A stretch of 64,000 nucleotides of DNA from contig JAJEKB010020906.1 in NCBI GenBank assembly GCA_022393335.1, positions 831,379 to 895,378 of the forward strand. Reading direction: 5' to 3'. Of the stretch, positions 34,150 to 45,812 are shown one piece after another; the first letter of the stretch is position 1; every line of letters starts with the position of its first letter. Origin of the DNA: Macrotrachela quadricornifera. Lineage: Eukaryota; Rotifera; Eurotatoria; Philodinida; Philodinidae. The notes under the pieces are model-generated. The model saw only the letters and a program-made list of their open reading frames with translations. It had not been told where the DNA came from and did not search any database. The position numbers and the translations under genes are program-made.

Positions 34150-34255
34150 GGCGGAGCAGAACCGCATTTGAATACTTGAATACTTGAATATTTGAATACT
34201 TAAATATCTGGATAGTTGAATAATTGAATAGTTGAATACTTGAATCACTGGATGG
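34150..34255. repeat. Microsatellite of TTGAATACT-like units
   Basis: About ten degenerate units of 8-10 bp (TTGAATACTTGAATATTTGA). G-rich sequence with GGGGGGCGGGTGAGGG lies just to its left at 34113-34128. Confidence 0.75.
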
Positions 34256-34539
34256 CGTAAATGAATTACACAGTAATTGAGTTTTATTAATCTCTACGTG
34301 CCAGGGTATAGTAAGGCCTAATAAGGTCTACCATGGCATATGATGCTCTGAATAACTTTTTTTGAGAGTGAGAGCGAAAACACTGACACACTGGTCTCTT
34401 CCCTGAGGGTGAGGAGAAAACACACATACGGGCTCAGAGTGCGCATCATCTCAATGAGGGTGAGGGCGAAAAGACGAAAACCCTGGTAGACCTTACTAAA
34501 CCCTAATAGACCCTAAAAAATACACTGATGGAGATATTC
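34256..34539. other. Short gene-free stretch with GTGAGGG motifs
   Basis: Repeated phrases such as CTGAGGGTGAGGAGAAAACA and ATGAGGGTGAGGGCGAAAAG occur, along with TAAGGTCTACCATGG-like phrases. No gene. Confidence 0.4.
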
Positions 34540-34890
34540 CTTAGACTGAAAGGCTAGGGTCCGCAAAACGTAAATTCACCTGTGCCTGTCTGTCTATCGC
34601 TAACGCCACATCATACAAATGACCATTTAACAATTATGGTTAAAATGCCCATAGTAACTGTCGTACAAATAATTAAAATTATAACTGCTATGGCTAAAGT
34701 ACTAATAGTAACTATAATGTAAAAGTCCATAGTATCAGTGGTACAGATGACCAAACAATAAGTATTCCCTAGATTGAAAGGATGGAGTCTAGAGTCTAGA
34801 AAACGAAATTCACCTGTGTCTGTCTGTCCGTAACACGGGCAAAACGACCATTTAACAACTGTGGTACAAATGACCATTTAAAAGACGATC
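34540..34890. repeat. Second copy of the ATGACCATTT minisatellite module
   Basis: Two rounds of the order TAGACTGAAAGG, AGGGTC, AACGxAAATTCACCTGTG, CTGTCTGTC, then units like GGTACAAATGACCATTTAAC. It matches the module at 29430-29700 and ends about 30 bp before the large composite element. Confidence 0.7.
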
Positions 34891-34975
34891 CACGGCTCAT
34901 TCGAGCACTCCGATTAGATGCGTTTGGAGAATATCCCCGGAAACTCGATTAAATGCTAAGAGATCAAAACGTAGC

Positions 34976-35142
34976 CGATATAGGAGATATAGGAGATATA
35001 GAGTTATACTTGTGTGAGGGACTAAAGGGGTGATAGGGCTTATAGGAGATGTATGGGTTATAGGAGATATAGGAGATATAGGAGATATAGGAGATATAGG
35101 AGATATAGAAGGTATAGGAGATATAGGAGGTATAGGAGACTT
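34976..35142 (+). repeat. GGAGATATA array, left
   Basis: About twelve 9-bp units of TATAGGAGA with few changes. The mirror arrays CTCCTATAT are at 39121-39190 and 39499-39530. Confidence 0.9.
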
Positions 35143-35149
35143 TTCCGTA

Positions 35150-35470
35150 TAAAGTTTGACCAAAGGTTTTTTGGGTCGAGGAATCCAATGGTATCATTAG
35201 TTTTTTATGATTTTCCAAAAAATTCTTTTTTTTTAAAAAAAGTAATTTTTATAAAAAAGTTTGACCCAAACTTTTTTGGGTCGGGGAATCCAATAGTGCC
35301 ATCAGTTTTTTACGATTTTCCACAGAAAAAATCAATTTTTTTTAAAAAACACAATTTTCTTTAAAAAATTTTTTTTTTAGAACGGATTTGATCAGAAGGT
35401 TTTTTGGGTCAGGAAATTCAATGATACTATTAGCTTCTTATGATTTTGAAATTATTTTTTTTAACAGCTC
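35150..35470 (+). repeat. Three tandem units of about 120 bp, left
   Basis: Each unit has GTTTGACCAAAGGTTTTTTG-like sequence, GGGTCGAGGAATCCAATGGT and TTTTATGATTTTCC, separated by T/A runs. Mirror units occupy 38665-39120. Confidence 0.85.
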
Positions 35471-35479
35471 ACATTTTTT

Positions 35480-36130
35480 TAAATTTTATTTCTTATTTTT
35501 ATTCTTGTAGAAAAGAGACTAACAGAAACAAATTGTTTGCTTTCTTACTTTCGTGTCCGCATTTCACTGGTTGGTCTAAGAATAACGTGATAATAAAAGG
35601 GATTTTTTCCATAAAACTTGAGCGAAGGGTGATTGAAGGCGGAAATTTGAATGTGAGATCAATTTTTAATAATTAATCAATAATTAATCATCGACTGATT
35701 ATTCATTGTTAAGTTTTTGCATAAAACTTAATAAAGAAGAAATAGAGGTGGGGAATCTGAATATGAAGTGAGTTTTTATTGATTTATTAGTAATTAGTTA
35801 TTATCTGGTTACTAACTATAACTATTTTATTGAAAAACTTGGTCACGGATGTTCACGCTAAAAGTCAAAATATATGATCGGCGATGATATTTATGTGGCA
35901 AGAGTAACAGATAATAAAATTTACTAATGTCACCATAGTGCTGAGAAAAAATTAGCCCAACTTTCTACTAAGAATGCTAAACTCAAACGTGTTCATAGAC
36001 GCCCTTAGGAGAATAATGCGGCGTGAAAGTGCTGCTTTTGATTCGCGGAATCAGGTATATACCGAATTTGGGTATAGTTCAGAAACAGCATTTCTACGAG
36101 AAAGAGCTAAGTGAGTCTGTATACGAGCGT
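35480..36130. repeat. Dispersed module shared with 58340-58890
   Basis: CAGAAACAAATTGTTTGCTT, CGCATTTCACTGGTTGGTC and, further on, TTTCTACGAGAAAGAGCTAA appear in the same order at 58.5-58.9 kb. Sequence between the shared blocks has diverged. Confidence 0.7.
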
Positions 36131-36149
36131 TACTCTAAGAAGATAAAGG

Positions 36150-36360
36150 AGGTATAGGACGGAAACGTAGACAGACAGGCGTGTCTCTCGATGAGGATAT
36201 CACGGAAACACGAACACACGCGGAAATGTAGATGGAGAGCGTCTCGCTCAATGAGGGTGCCGCAAAGACGAAAGGGCAGATAGAGGTCATCTATTGAGGG
36301 AGAGGGTGCCACGGAAATACGAACTCATGTAGAAACGTAGATGCAGGGCGTGTGTGTCGA
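36150..36360 (-). repeat. GAGGGTGCCACGGAAA array, left
   Basis: Three or four degenerate units of about 65 bp, inverted relative to the array at 39230-39500. Confidence 0.7.
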
Positions 36361-36373
36361 TCAGAGATCGTCA

Positions 36374-37880
36374 TTAGGACAGGGCGACAAGGCAGCTTTG
36401 TTGCCCTGTACTGCCTTGCTCTGTACTACAGGACAAACTTTTTTTTGCCCTGTCCTGTTTGCCCTGCAGGGCGACTAAGTAAAAGTACAGATCAGAATAG
36501 GGTAAATTTTTTTGCCCTGTTAACTTTTCACATTAGTTTGTTTCAAATCCTTTTACAAAGCTAAACGGATTCTTTCAACACATTCATTATGGATGGAATT
36601 CTATTAACCAATGGTGACCCTGTTCTTTCAACTAGTTTCATTAGAGCTCATAGATTCGATACTCGTTCGAATTTATTATTGCACAATACGACTCTCTCCA
36701 CTTCTGAAAAGTTCAACCACGGTTATCACATCAAAATTATTTATAGTAAATAGAAAATAAATTGCAATCTCACAATAAGTGGCGACTAAAGTCTTCAAAT
36801 CTTGAAGACGATAGCGTTCAGTCAGTCAAAATTTCTGTATTCCTTGGTAAATATCTTATTTTTCTGCAGTTTTCCAACTTATTCTTTGGATCTGTACAAA
36901 AAATAACTGAAGATACAAAACTAAAATCAGTCATTTTTCCTATAAAGAATTATACGAAAAGATGAATGATGGTAATTTTGCTAGTTTTATAACAATTCAA
37001 ATAATAAATGAAAATAACTAGAGCTTTCGACATTTTAAGTGCTATCATCTGTAATAAAAGGGAAAAGGAGGGAAGATTGTCTGCTGCTTATTATTGTTGA
37101 ATTGTTATTGAATATGAAGTACGAATGAATAATTCCAATAATGATTTGTATTGCCTATGTAACTATCAATTAATATCATAATAATAATAATATGAGTCAT
37201 CATAGGTCTTAATTTTCAATTTTATTAATATGAAAAGATGAGTGATAGTAATTCTGCTAGTGTTATGTGATATGTCGAAAACTCTAGTTTTTTTTATATC
37301 TTAATTATTTCAATTGTTATAAAGCTACAAAAATGACCATCATTCATCTTTTCATATTAATAAAATTGAAAATTAAGACTTATGATTACTCATATTACAA
37401 AAAATAAATTGCAATGTTATTATTTTCGCTTAATTATAATGTGACTTTTGATCAATTATCTCGCTTTCTTTCATTGATAAGATTCTTATTTTTGTTTAAT
37501 TAATCAAAAATATTTACCAATTTTTATTTTTTTAAATTAGTTATAACCTTAATTGACCAGAAAAATTTGAAAATAATCTAGACGATGTAAAAAGATTAAG
37601 AAAACATCTAAACAGATTTATAACCATATAACAACAGCGTCGTTTTAGTAGAATTTCAACGAATTATTTATCGTTTCTATGCACGAATAATATTCTGTTG
37701 AAATAACTTCAACAAGATACATATAATGAACATTTATTCTGTTAGATTTACTCATCATTTTATGAGCTCATCCTACAATTGAGATTCAATTTCAATACCC
37801 TCAGAGCGCCCTGTCTTGTACTGCCCTGCCCTCAGGACAGGTCAGGGCAAAAAAAATTACGTTTCACCGTTCAGGGCAAA
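36374..37880. repeat. Segment bounded by CAGGGC/GCCCTG clusters
   Basis: 36374-36525 and 37795-37895 are dense in GACAGGGC, GCCCTGTCCTG and CAGGGCAAAA motifs on both strands. The 1.25 kb between them is AT-rich, with an internal inverted pair (AAGATGAATGATGGTAATTT near 36958 against its mirror near 37330-37360) and no gene. It may be a non-autonomous hAT-type element nested in the composite element; its ends are not defined. Confidence 0.45.
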
Positions 37881-38039
37881 AGAAATGTGCCCTGCGACGG
37901 TCTCTGGTGTCGATCGAGGTGCGAGGAAGACACGGGCAGACACGTAAGCGGTATCTGCATGTAAGAAAAAACACAAAAGTTCCAATGAAAATCGATATGT
38001 TTTTGGAAAATCATGAAAAATTTATTTAATGCAACACTT

Positions 38040-38375
38040 TGCTTTTTTTTGAAGGAATAATTGATTTTAATCGATTTCTCAAAGATAAATCGATTTTAAT
38101 GTATTAAACAATACGACTTAATCGATTCTAATCGATTTATCAGAAATAATTCATTTTATTCGATTAAATAATACAACGTAACAGATTTTAATCGATTTCT
38201 CCAATCAAAATTGATTTAAATCGATGAAATTATATGAAATAACAGGTTTTAATCGGTTGCTTCAGTATAAATCGATTTTAATCAAATATTTCAAAAGGAA
38301 ATTTATATTAATCGATGGAATCATGAAAACGAACAGATTTTAATCGTTTTTCAGATATCAATCGGTTTCCACGAG
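38040..38375. repeat. ATCGATTTTAATCGATTT array
   Basis: About five degenerate units of 60-66 bp, each with one or two AATCGATTTTAATCGATT-like palindromes and an AATAATACAACGTAACAG-like spacer. Confidence 0.8.
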
Positions 38376-38664
38376 CTTTTATATAAAAATGGCTTGACAT
38401 TTATTCTTGTGATATAGTGAAGATAATGAATGCTGTCCAAACTATAATGAATGAAAATAAGATTTATTTTCTAAATTCACATTAACTATAAAGTGTATTA
38501 GAATTTAGTAACTTTTAAAGCATAAAAGTGAATTTATGTAAGTTATTAAGTTTGTTTAGAGAGCAACTGGATCATTTTATAGATTTTTGTTTAACAATAT
38601 ATTTTACATAAACACACAATATGACAATCCTTGTAATCCTGTGAAAAAAAATCACCAAAATTCA

Positions 38665-39120
38665 GATTGAAATCGATATTTTCTGTAGAATCATAAAAAC
38701 TAATGGTACTATAGGATTCGGCGACCCGAAAAACCTTTCCTCAAACTTTTTAAAAAAAAACACCTATTTTTTAAAAAAACTCGCTTTTTTTTCTAGAGAA
38801 TCATGAAAAACTAATGGTACCACTGGATTCTGGGACCCAAAAAACCTTTCCTCAAACTTTTTTAAAAGAATCACTTTTTTTTTAAAAAAAGCTCGTTTTT
38901 TTTCTAAAAAAAAAAATTGTTGGAAAACCATAAAAAATTAATGGTATCATTGAATTCTTCGACGCAAAAACCCTTGCTCAAACTTTTTTAAAAAAATCAC
39001 TTTTTAAAAAAAAAACTCCTTTTTTTTCTTAAAAAAAAATTCTTAGAAAATGATAAAAAAACTAATGGTACCATTGAATTCCTCTACCCAAAAAACCTTT
39101 AGTCAAACTTTCTAAGGAAA
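38665..39120 (-). repeat. Tandem units of about 120 bp, right (mirror of 35150-35470)
   Basis: Four units with AAAACTAATGGTACCATTG, GACCCAAAAAACCTTT and CAAACTTTTT, separated by A/T runs. Confidence 0.85.
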
Positions 39121-39530
39121 AAATCTCCTATATCTCCTATATCTCCTATATCTCCTATATCTCCTATATCTCCTATACCGCCTATATCTTCAATAAGCCG
39201 TCCACCTATACCCACTATAAGCCCTTAAGACACATACCCTCTGTCCACGTTTTGGCTTGTGTTTCTCTTTCCGTGGCACCCTCTTAGAGAGACATGCCCT
39301 CTGTCTCTGTTTCCGCGGCACCCTCAGCGAGAGAGATGCCCATTGAGTGTCCCGCTCGTGTTTCCGTGGCACCCTCATAGAGAGACACGCCCTCTGTCTC
39401 TGATTCCGCGGCACCCTCAGCGAGAGAGATGCCCATTGAGTATCCTCTCGTGTGTCCGTGGCACCCTCATCGAGTGACACGCCCTCCGTCTATGTTTCCC
39501 TCCTATATCTCCTATATCTCCTATATCTGC
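39121..39530 (-). repeat. CTCCTATAT arrays flanking a GAGGGTGCCACGGAAACACG array
   Basis: 39121-39190 and 39499-39530 are CTCCTATAT arrays. Between them, five or six units of about 60 bp alternate CCGTGGCACCCTC and CCGCGGCACCCTC. The 96-codon frame through the array is repeat-derived. Confidence 0.85.
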
Positions 39531-39588
39531 TACGTCTTACTCTCTTAGCATTTAATCGAGTTTCCGGGGATATTCTCCAAACGCATCA

Positions 39589-40650
39589 TATGGAAAGATA
39601 AAAAGTGATCTCATAAACAGACTGATTAAGTGAGAAAATATTGATGTTTTGGTTTATTTGTTCTCTCCGGTATAAGACATTCTTCTTATAAGGATTAACA
39701 TAATTTTGACTCGAAACAATGTGTCGTCTAGAAATACTTTCTTGTAAACATGTGACAAAATTTGATGAATGAACATCAGCAAAAAAGATACTTAAAAAGT
39801 AAATCGTTCGTCATTTTTCACATGTCCCAATATGTTATGATTTTGAATTTAAAGATTTCTTGGTATGAGCTCCCATTTAAATCGCATAAATCGAATATTT
39901 GACAACAAATTGTCATTTATTGTATTCAGAATGATATAGCAAATTAAATCTTTTCAGTATTTTTAAAAGAATTTTCTGCATCAAAGTTTAATTCTGAAAA
40001 GTTTTCAAAACGGTATTCAATGGACTCTAATATGTTCTTTCAGATGGAACTACTCTTGTACTATTCCATTGTATTGATCTAAGTACTTTACTATATAAGC
40101 ATAATCGTGTATTCTTCAAAGGGTATATAGAGTCACTTAACATATAAATAGTTGATAGCATTTATAATAAGAAAAAATCCTTGTTAAAACTATTATTATT
40201 TTTTAGTAAATGATACTTACTATGTAGTATTGTCTGGTAAGGTACTTCATGTTGTTCAGAGTACTAATGTTAGCAAGAACTGTATCTCCAGAATGGCTCA
40301 TTTATTTAAACTGAGAATTGTCAATTTCTTCCTAGTTTTGATATATCTATCTACTGCAAAAAAATCAGCTTATTCCTTGAGATCGATTGGACAAGGTTCT
40401 GTTGCAATCGGTTGTACCTTGTATGCAATGTCTTCTAGATTATTAAATTGTGTCGAAAAACAATGAGATGTTTGGCATTCATTGACTTAAAGTGAAAGCG
40501 AATCAGCTATTAATATTGCGTTTTTATACTATAATATGTCGCTAAACTGCAAATAAAAATAATGTCTAATCCATTGCTTTTGGCAGAAGAATTGTGTCAA
40601 AATCTAATGTTAATTTATTTTGTGCTGCACTGTATATCACTGTAGTTCAG
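39589..40650. other. Gene-free stretch
   Basis: No domain is recognised. A 78-codon plus frame at 40230-40466 has one hydrophobic run and no family match, and is probably chance. Confidence 0.4.
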
Positions 40651-42225
40651 CTATAAATGTGCTGCAGATTTTAGGAAAACCCTACCAGTAACTTTGTCCC
40701 ATAGATCCATGAATATATTTCCACCCCAATCATTTCGCAAACGAGTGTATTCGTCATGGTCATACCAAGACCAGAATTCTTCTCGACTTGCGTAGATATG
40801 TGCATATAATGCAGTTTTCCCGCCTAGTCTTGCGACTAGTTGTTGCAACTCCAAATTTGATTCAGGCAGATCCTTGGCTACTCCATACAGGCCGATGTTG
40901 ATGACGACGGACTGTTTCGAGTAAGCGACATTGAATAAGCTTTCATCAGTTCCGTGTGAACGAATAGGACAGAACCAAAGCTTATTAAGGCCCTTTCTTG
41001 CTGCCCACTTTATGATTTCTTGCGCCTGATCAAATGGAACACTTATATCCTGAACCATCTCTAATGATTCTCGCCATCGGGGAGATATAAGTATGGCTAT
41101 CTTGTAGAGAGTGGTAGATCTGAAGAAGTAATGGTATAAACTAAGAAGAATGGGCATTTTCAAGACAAATCGAAAACATGGAAGTATGGCATTTATCCCT
41201 TCAGTCACCCAAAAAGCACCTCTGTCGTGGCGAAACAGATAGTCAAGTATTGGTATGTATTCCTCATGAAGAATAAATTCATCATTACTATCAGTCGTTT
41301 TCTTTCTAGCCAGAATGGTTTCGACATGTTGGTAGAAGAAAGGTGAGAAGGCCGTCTCTTTGTACACCGGTGCATCCGATGTAGGTTCAGGAACGCATCC
41401 TCCGTACATAGCTACAATTCCAGTCATATCCTCACCTCCTTCACAGAATTTGATAGCATCTATAACTTGGTCATGCTTGATCCAACTACCGTCTGCTTTC
41501 GTAGCAATCTTCTCTTCCACAGCACGCAAGAACTTAGACGGGTCCGAATAATATACGTATCTCAAACGAATCCATTGAGTCGCTTCGATTAATCGAACAC
41601 GAGCTGCAACGACCAATGCCAGAGTACCATTCGAACCTGGCACAGCTTTCCACAACTCGGGCGCTTCAGAGGAGGAGATAATAGTTCCATCACCAGTAAG
41701 CAACGTTGTTTCGATAATAGTCTTATCGAAGGTGCCATATTTCCAAGAAGTGCTCTCAATACCAAGACCCTGGATTGCTCCACCAACCGTAATTCCCTTG
41801 AACTCGGGTACGACAGCAGGCAAAAGGCTTTGTTTCAAAGTTGCCCTACACAGTTCGTCGAATGTCACAAGAGCCTCGACATCGGCATATTTCTCTGTTT
41901 GGTTGATTTCGAGAATCGAAGTTAGTCGAGATATGTCAATCTGATATTTTCCTTTCTTGTACGTGGGGGATCTTGTCGAGTGTCCTTCACCTGGTTTGCG
42001 ACATATAGCAACCTGTACGAGAGGTGTCCGATCTGCAACAGTACGAAGCGCAGCTGCAATTTGAGCAATATCGAATTTGTGTTGCTGTCGAGATTTTAAT
42101 TGGAAGGAGTAAGGCACGATTTTGTTCAATTTGAGAATGACGAGTGGCAGAGTAATAATAGAAATTAACAAGTCGATAAAAATCGATACGAGAAGCTTGA
42201 GCTTTTCCCAGACCATGACTGACAA
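40651..42225 (-). CDS. DHCR24-like FAD-dependent oxidoreductase
   Basis: 524 residues in a single exon, close to the length of animal delta(24)-sterol reductase. Residues 10-35 are a hydrophobic anchor. The FAD-binding (PCMH) domain shows GEGHS at 79-83 and GITVGGAIQGLGIESTSWKYG-type sequence at 144-164, followed by LLTGDGTII and VPGSNGTLALVVAARVRLI. These blocks match DHCR24 and its plant homologue, which reduce the side-chain double bond of sterols using FAD. The C-terminal half fits the family (LWFCPIRSHGTDESLFNVAY, then ALYAHIYASREEFW). Substrate is inferred. Base composition is visibly richer in G and C than its surroundings, and there are no introns, so horizontal acquisition is possible but unproven. 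No neighbour suggests a pathway. Confidence 0.85.
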   Translation of the reverse strand: MSVMVWEKLKLLVSIFIDLLISIITLPLVILKLNKIVPYSFQLKSRQQHKFDIAQIAAALRTVADRTPLVQVAICRKPGEGHSTRSPTYKKGKYQIDISRLTSILEINQTEKYADVEALVTFDELCRATLKQSLLPAVVPEFKGITVGGAIQGLGIESTSWKYGTFDKTIIETTLLTGDGTIISSSEAPELWKAVPGSNGTLALVVAARVRLIEATQWIRLRYVYYSDPSKFLRAVEEKIATKADGSWIKHDQVIDAIKFCEGGEDMTGIVAMYGGCVPEPTSDAPVYKETAFSPFFYQHVETILARKKTTDSNDEFILHEEYIPILDYLFRHDRGAFWVTEGINAILPCFRFVLKMPILLSLYHYFFRSTTLYKIAILISPRWRESLEMVQDISVPFDQAQEIIKWAARKGLNKLWFCPIRSHGTDESLFNVAYSKQSVVINIGLYGVAKDLPESNLELQQLVARLGGKTALYAHIYASREEFWSWYDHDEYTRLRNDWGGNIFMDLWDKVTGRVFLKSAAHL

Positions 42226-44344
42226 GATCGTTTTGCTTGTATTAATACATGGGAAGAGTTTGTCGAAGATCGTAAAGAAGATCTTAAATCCGTCAGTGAA
42301 CTATGAAGACTAGCATTTTTACGTTTTGTAATCAGAAAGATACTTTTTCCTGAGTTCCTACTTTTAATCATTTTATTAATATATCTGAATAAAGGTATTT
42401 AAAACTGTTTTCAACCTAGTATCTATCACTGCAACTGAAAATATTATGTATGAATCATTTCGATTATTATGTTACGTTACAATGTATGAAATTCATCTTC
42501 TATGTCAAGCTAACATCAATATCGCTACAATACTAAAGAAACAGGTAAACATATCTTTCTCGTACTTATTTAAGTCATTGCGTGATATTAACTACATGTT
42601 GATCCTTCTTTTCGACCAACTAAGTAAGATATGTTTCTCTCGTCTCATGATAAAAGTATATTGCTTTCTTTCTACGACAAAATACAGAAAGTACATGCTA
42701 TAATAAGAAGTGGTTCCAAGAAATTGAACGAAGAAAATGTTTCAAAGGTTCGTCTAGGTACGATAACTGTAAATAGAACCAAGCAAAACTGATATGATAA
42801 CTTTGGAAAATCAAAGGTTCATTCACAGAAAAGGCGAACTACTGTTTATCTTTAGTTTACAGAAGGATAATCTAGTGAAAAATGTATGCGAGTAACTAAC
42901 AATTAATATGAGAGGCTTAATATAATGGACGGATTACAATGAGAAATCTTAACTATCTGATGAAAAAAAAAAGCAAGATTATAAAAAGGTTAAAAATTTA
43001 AATGATAATCTTATAACTATATTTATCTGATTTATGAACAAAATAAAAATAAACAGAAAAAGGAAAATAATGAAAAATAATAAACATAGCGCCATACTTA
43101 TTACATTCATGTATGCAATAGAGATAGGTAAATGAATATGAAAGTAAAAAAAAGTAATTGCGAAAAAGAAAGAGAGACTATATTAGCTGCAGTCATTCAA
43201 GCGAACCGAAGAAAAGAGAAAGAACAGCGAAAATATAAAAAAATTATATGCATATCGTTAATGACAACAGCAATACCTTTTCTGTGTCGTATTAATAAAG
43301 AAAAGGAACAATGACAGAACGAAACAGAAAAATCAATTCTTTTCGTTGGTTGAGTAAGGTTATTGAATAGGAAAAAATACACTAAGCGAACAACAGGTAG
43401 ATATGATGTAGCGAGTTCAGAAGCAACCGAAAACACTTAAAAACTGACAAAAGAGATCTCAGAAAGATACACGAGTTGACTATAATGTGCTCATATAAAC
43501 AATAGACGTGAAAAGCTCGAACAAATGAGCTAATTTTTTTATCAACAATGCAGACATGTACAAAGTTTGTATTTATAAAGACATACTTAGCAGCCGATGC
43601 ACGAAAGCCACAAAACATCGTGCTCAATTGATATCACAGATTTCGATGAAATTTTGTCAGTATGTAGTCTCAAGTAAGACATAAAAATCCTTCTTTTGTT
43701 GAGATATTCAAATTGCAATGGTAGACCATAGAGTCAAAACTGGCAATACTATAGATATCCTACATACTGGCTCTTTCAAAATATTGCTTTGGCCTAGTAA
43801 GTAGTATCGAGATATTTTATAGGCTATACAAACTCTTTCCTCATTGTGGTTAAGTTTTCTATCGCTTGTAAGCGAGTTGTGAGCTGCCGCTTTGGAACTG
43901 AGTACTACTAACCTTTGGCTATTAGCAACAATTTTCAAAACTTTGGCCTTTTGAGTTTGAACCGAACAAGCATCTCTTTTTAGAGTATAAGTGCTATATT
44001 GAATATAATTCTAAACTTGTTCTCAAAGAGTTTCTTCAAAATGGTAATCGCTAATTTAGTTAGTCTTCATATAAATTTTATAGAGGCAAATGTTCAATAA
44101 ATTTCTATGCAAATCGCATAAAAAAAAATGGTGTACCATTTTTAAGGTATTTAAACTTTTACCGAGAGCACTATCTCTTTTCCTTGGATACTAGAAAAAA
44201 AAACTAATAATCGAAATTTCGACATTTCTCCTAAGCAACTACAAAAGTCATGTTGTGAGGTCTAAACCCTGGACACACATACTACACGCTATATATAGAA
44301 GTATGACTTTTTTCCTCTCGAATACATATTCATTCAATTACTAC
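42226..44344. other. Gene-free stretch upstream of the DHCR24-like gene
   Basis: Only short frames without recognisable motifs. The minus-strand frame 43708-43938 looks somewhat protein-like (SSKAAAHNSLTSDRKL) but matches nothing I know. Confidence 0.4.
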
Positions 44345-44412
44345 AGTGGTCATCTAACAGTTCGGATGTAAATCCAATCGAAAAAATATGGCCGATAGTG
44401 AAACTTAATGAA
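44345..44412 (+). pseudogene. Tc1/mariner transposase fragment
   Basis: Twenty-odd codons read QWSSNSSDVNPIEKIWPIVK, the SPDLNPIENxW block that carries the last catalytic residue. Nothing else of the transposase is visible. Confidence 0.6.
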
Positions 44413-44629
44413 ATTTGTCCAGTTCTTTTACATCGATTTATTTATTTATTATTTTCATTTAAACAAATTATTTCATATGAATAGAAAAATCCGCTAGAAC
44501 GAAGAAATATCCGACAGTTAAAAATAAATATTCTACTTTTTCTGAACCGTTCGTTTACGCGATTTTTTGACAAAATATATTAAATCCCATACGTTTTCAG
44601 AGGACTTTAGGGAAAATGGACATTTTTTA

Positions 44630-45628
44630 GATCTTTGACACTGCTGAGTCCGAAAACGGGAAGGAGTTTGTTGCACGAGTTATCAAAGTAACTGAGCATG
44701 ATTAAGATCTATCTTTTCTGCAGTAACTCGTGCTCATTCTTTCAGGATTTAAAGAAATACTTGGTCAGATTTGATTATAACTAATGGAAGAGCCCGTCAC
44801 CCTCAAACACAGGGTTTAGTAAAACGTGGAAATCGAACATTAGAAACAGTATTAGGAAAATAGATGCAGTCAATGAATTCTTCTGAATGATCTAAAGGTG
44901 CGTACAACACATTTCATTGAAAACTAGCTTACTATTCTCACATTGTTTCAGAATTAGCACCAGTGGTATACTCATTCAATCAGTAAAACACCTTATGAAG
45001 TTGTTTTTGGGTAAAAGCCTCGTTCTGATTTCGAAATATGGAAGTGATTGAGTGAAAGTGGTATTGAAGATGAGGCAAAACTACCAGTAGAATTTGTTGA
45101 GGCTTTGAATGAAAGTAAAATATTTTACTCTAAGATTTTCGTCAAATCATAGATTTTCTAGGCGATCCTAGTTGCTGGTGGTGAAAGTGAAATTTTTTCT
45201 CAACCTCGACAACGTGCTGAAGCAGTAACTACACCAAGTGTACCTGATGCAGCACAATTAATTCATACGATTATTCCACCAACTACAACAACTGATTTCG
45301 AAGAATCTCAATCCCTCTTATCATTAAATTTGATTTCCCATAAAGGAAACGATAAAGAATCGAATGAAAATGACAAACGTTGTGATATCTCATAGATTTA
45401 ACAAAATATCATTTTTTGTACTTACGTGCTATTGATTCGCAAACATTACCAACACAAACATTTATTCAAACTTGTAAAGATTATGTTAGTAGTGGTGTTA
45501 ATCCAGTTGCAGAAGCTTGTGCTTGTAATAGTAGTTGTGCTACAAAAAAATGTTCCTGTAAAGCAGCTAAAGTACCATAGGGTACAAAATGCCACCCTGC
45601 TAAAAAGAAATCTTGTTCAAATATATAG
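44630..45628 (+). pseudogene. Intron-containing integrase-type gene with a Cys-rich tail, decayed
   Basis: SENGKEFVARVIK (the usual DNG is ENG) is followed by a 59-nt GT-AG stretch. Then come DLIITNGRARHPQTQGLVKR and NRTLETVLGK, stop, MQSMN; then another intron-like stretch (44900-44956), SKTPYEVVFG-like sequence and SESGIEDEAKLPVEFVEALN. The end is Cys-rich: CACNSSCATKKCSCK, a stop, then GTKCHPAKKKSC. This order (integrase core then CXC-like tail) resembles transposon-derived integrase genes such as KRBA2/Ginger relatives. Three stops, a frameshift and a changed catalytic Asp show it is dead, though its splice sites survive. Confidence 0.65.
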
Positions 45629-45689
45629 ATGTAAACTCTTTGATATATTCAATAGTTTCTTGTACTTCTGTTTCCTTTACTAAAAAAAG

Positions 45690-45812
45690 CTTTTAGTAGA
45701 ATTTTAAATTCTCTTATAATAGAGATTAAAATTTCATTTTCTACTAGAAGAAATTAATATAACTGGTGATTTTAAGTTGCACTAGTAGAAAATGAAATTT
45801 TAATTTCTACTG
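45690..45812. repeat. Small palindromic element with 23-bp perfect arms
   Basis: 45725-45747 (ATTAAAATTTCATTTTCTAC...) is exactly complementary to 45782-45804. It lies directly beside the point where homology of the right inverted-repeat arm starts. Confidence 0.75.

Larger units (their letters stand above)
34918..39588. mobile_element. Large composite inverted-repeat element built of tandem arrays
   Basis: About 70 bp at each end are inverted copies (GATGCGTTTGGAGAATATCC through CGATTAAATGCTAAGAG). Moving inward from either end the same blocks appear in mirror order: GGAGATATA arrays, 100-120-bp units containing GGGTCGAGGAATCCAATGGT, and units with GAGGGTGCCACGGAAACACG. The middle carries a CAGGGC-rich segment and an ATCGATTTTAATCGATTT array. 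No transposase is recognised, so it is non-autonomous or a decayed giant element. Flanks do not show a clear target duplication. Confidence 0.7.

Noticed and set aside
39190..39480. A 96-codon frame with repeated SLSLRVPRK
   Set aside because: It is a translation of the about 60-bp satellite array, with a mirror frame on the other strand.
45426..45683. An 85-codon hydrophobic plus-strand frame
   Set aside because: It is the wrong frame of the Cys-rich integrase tail.
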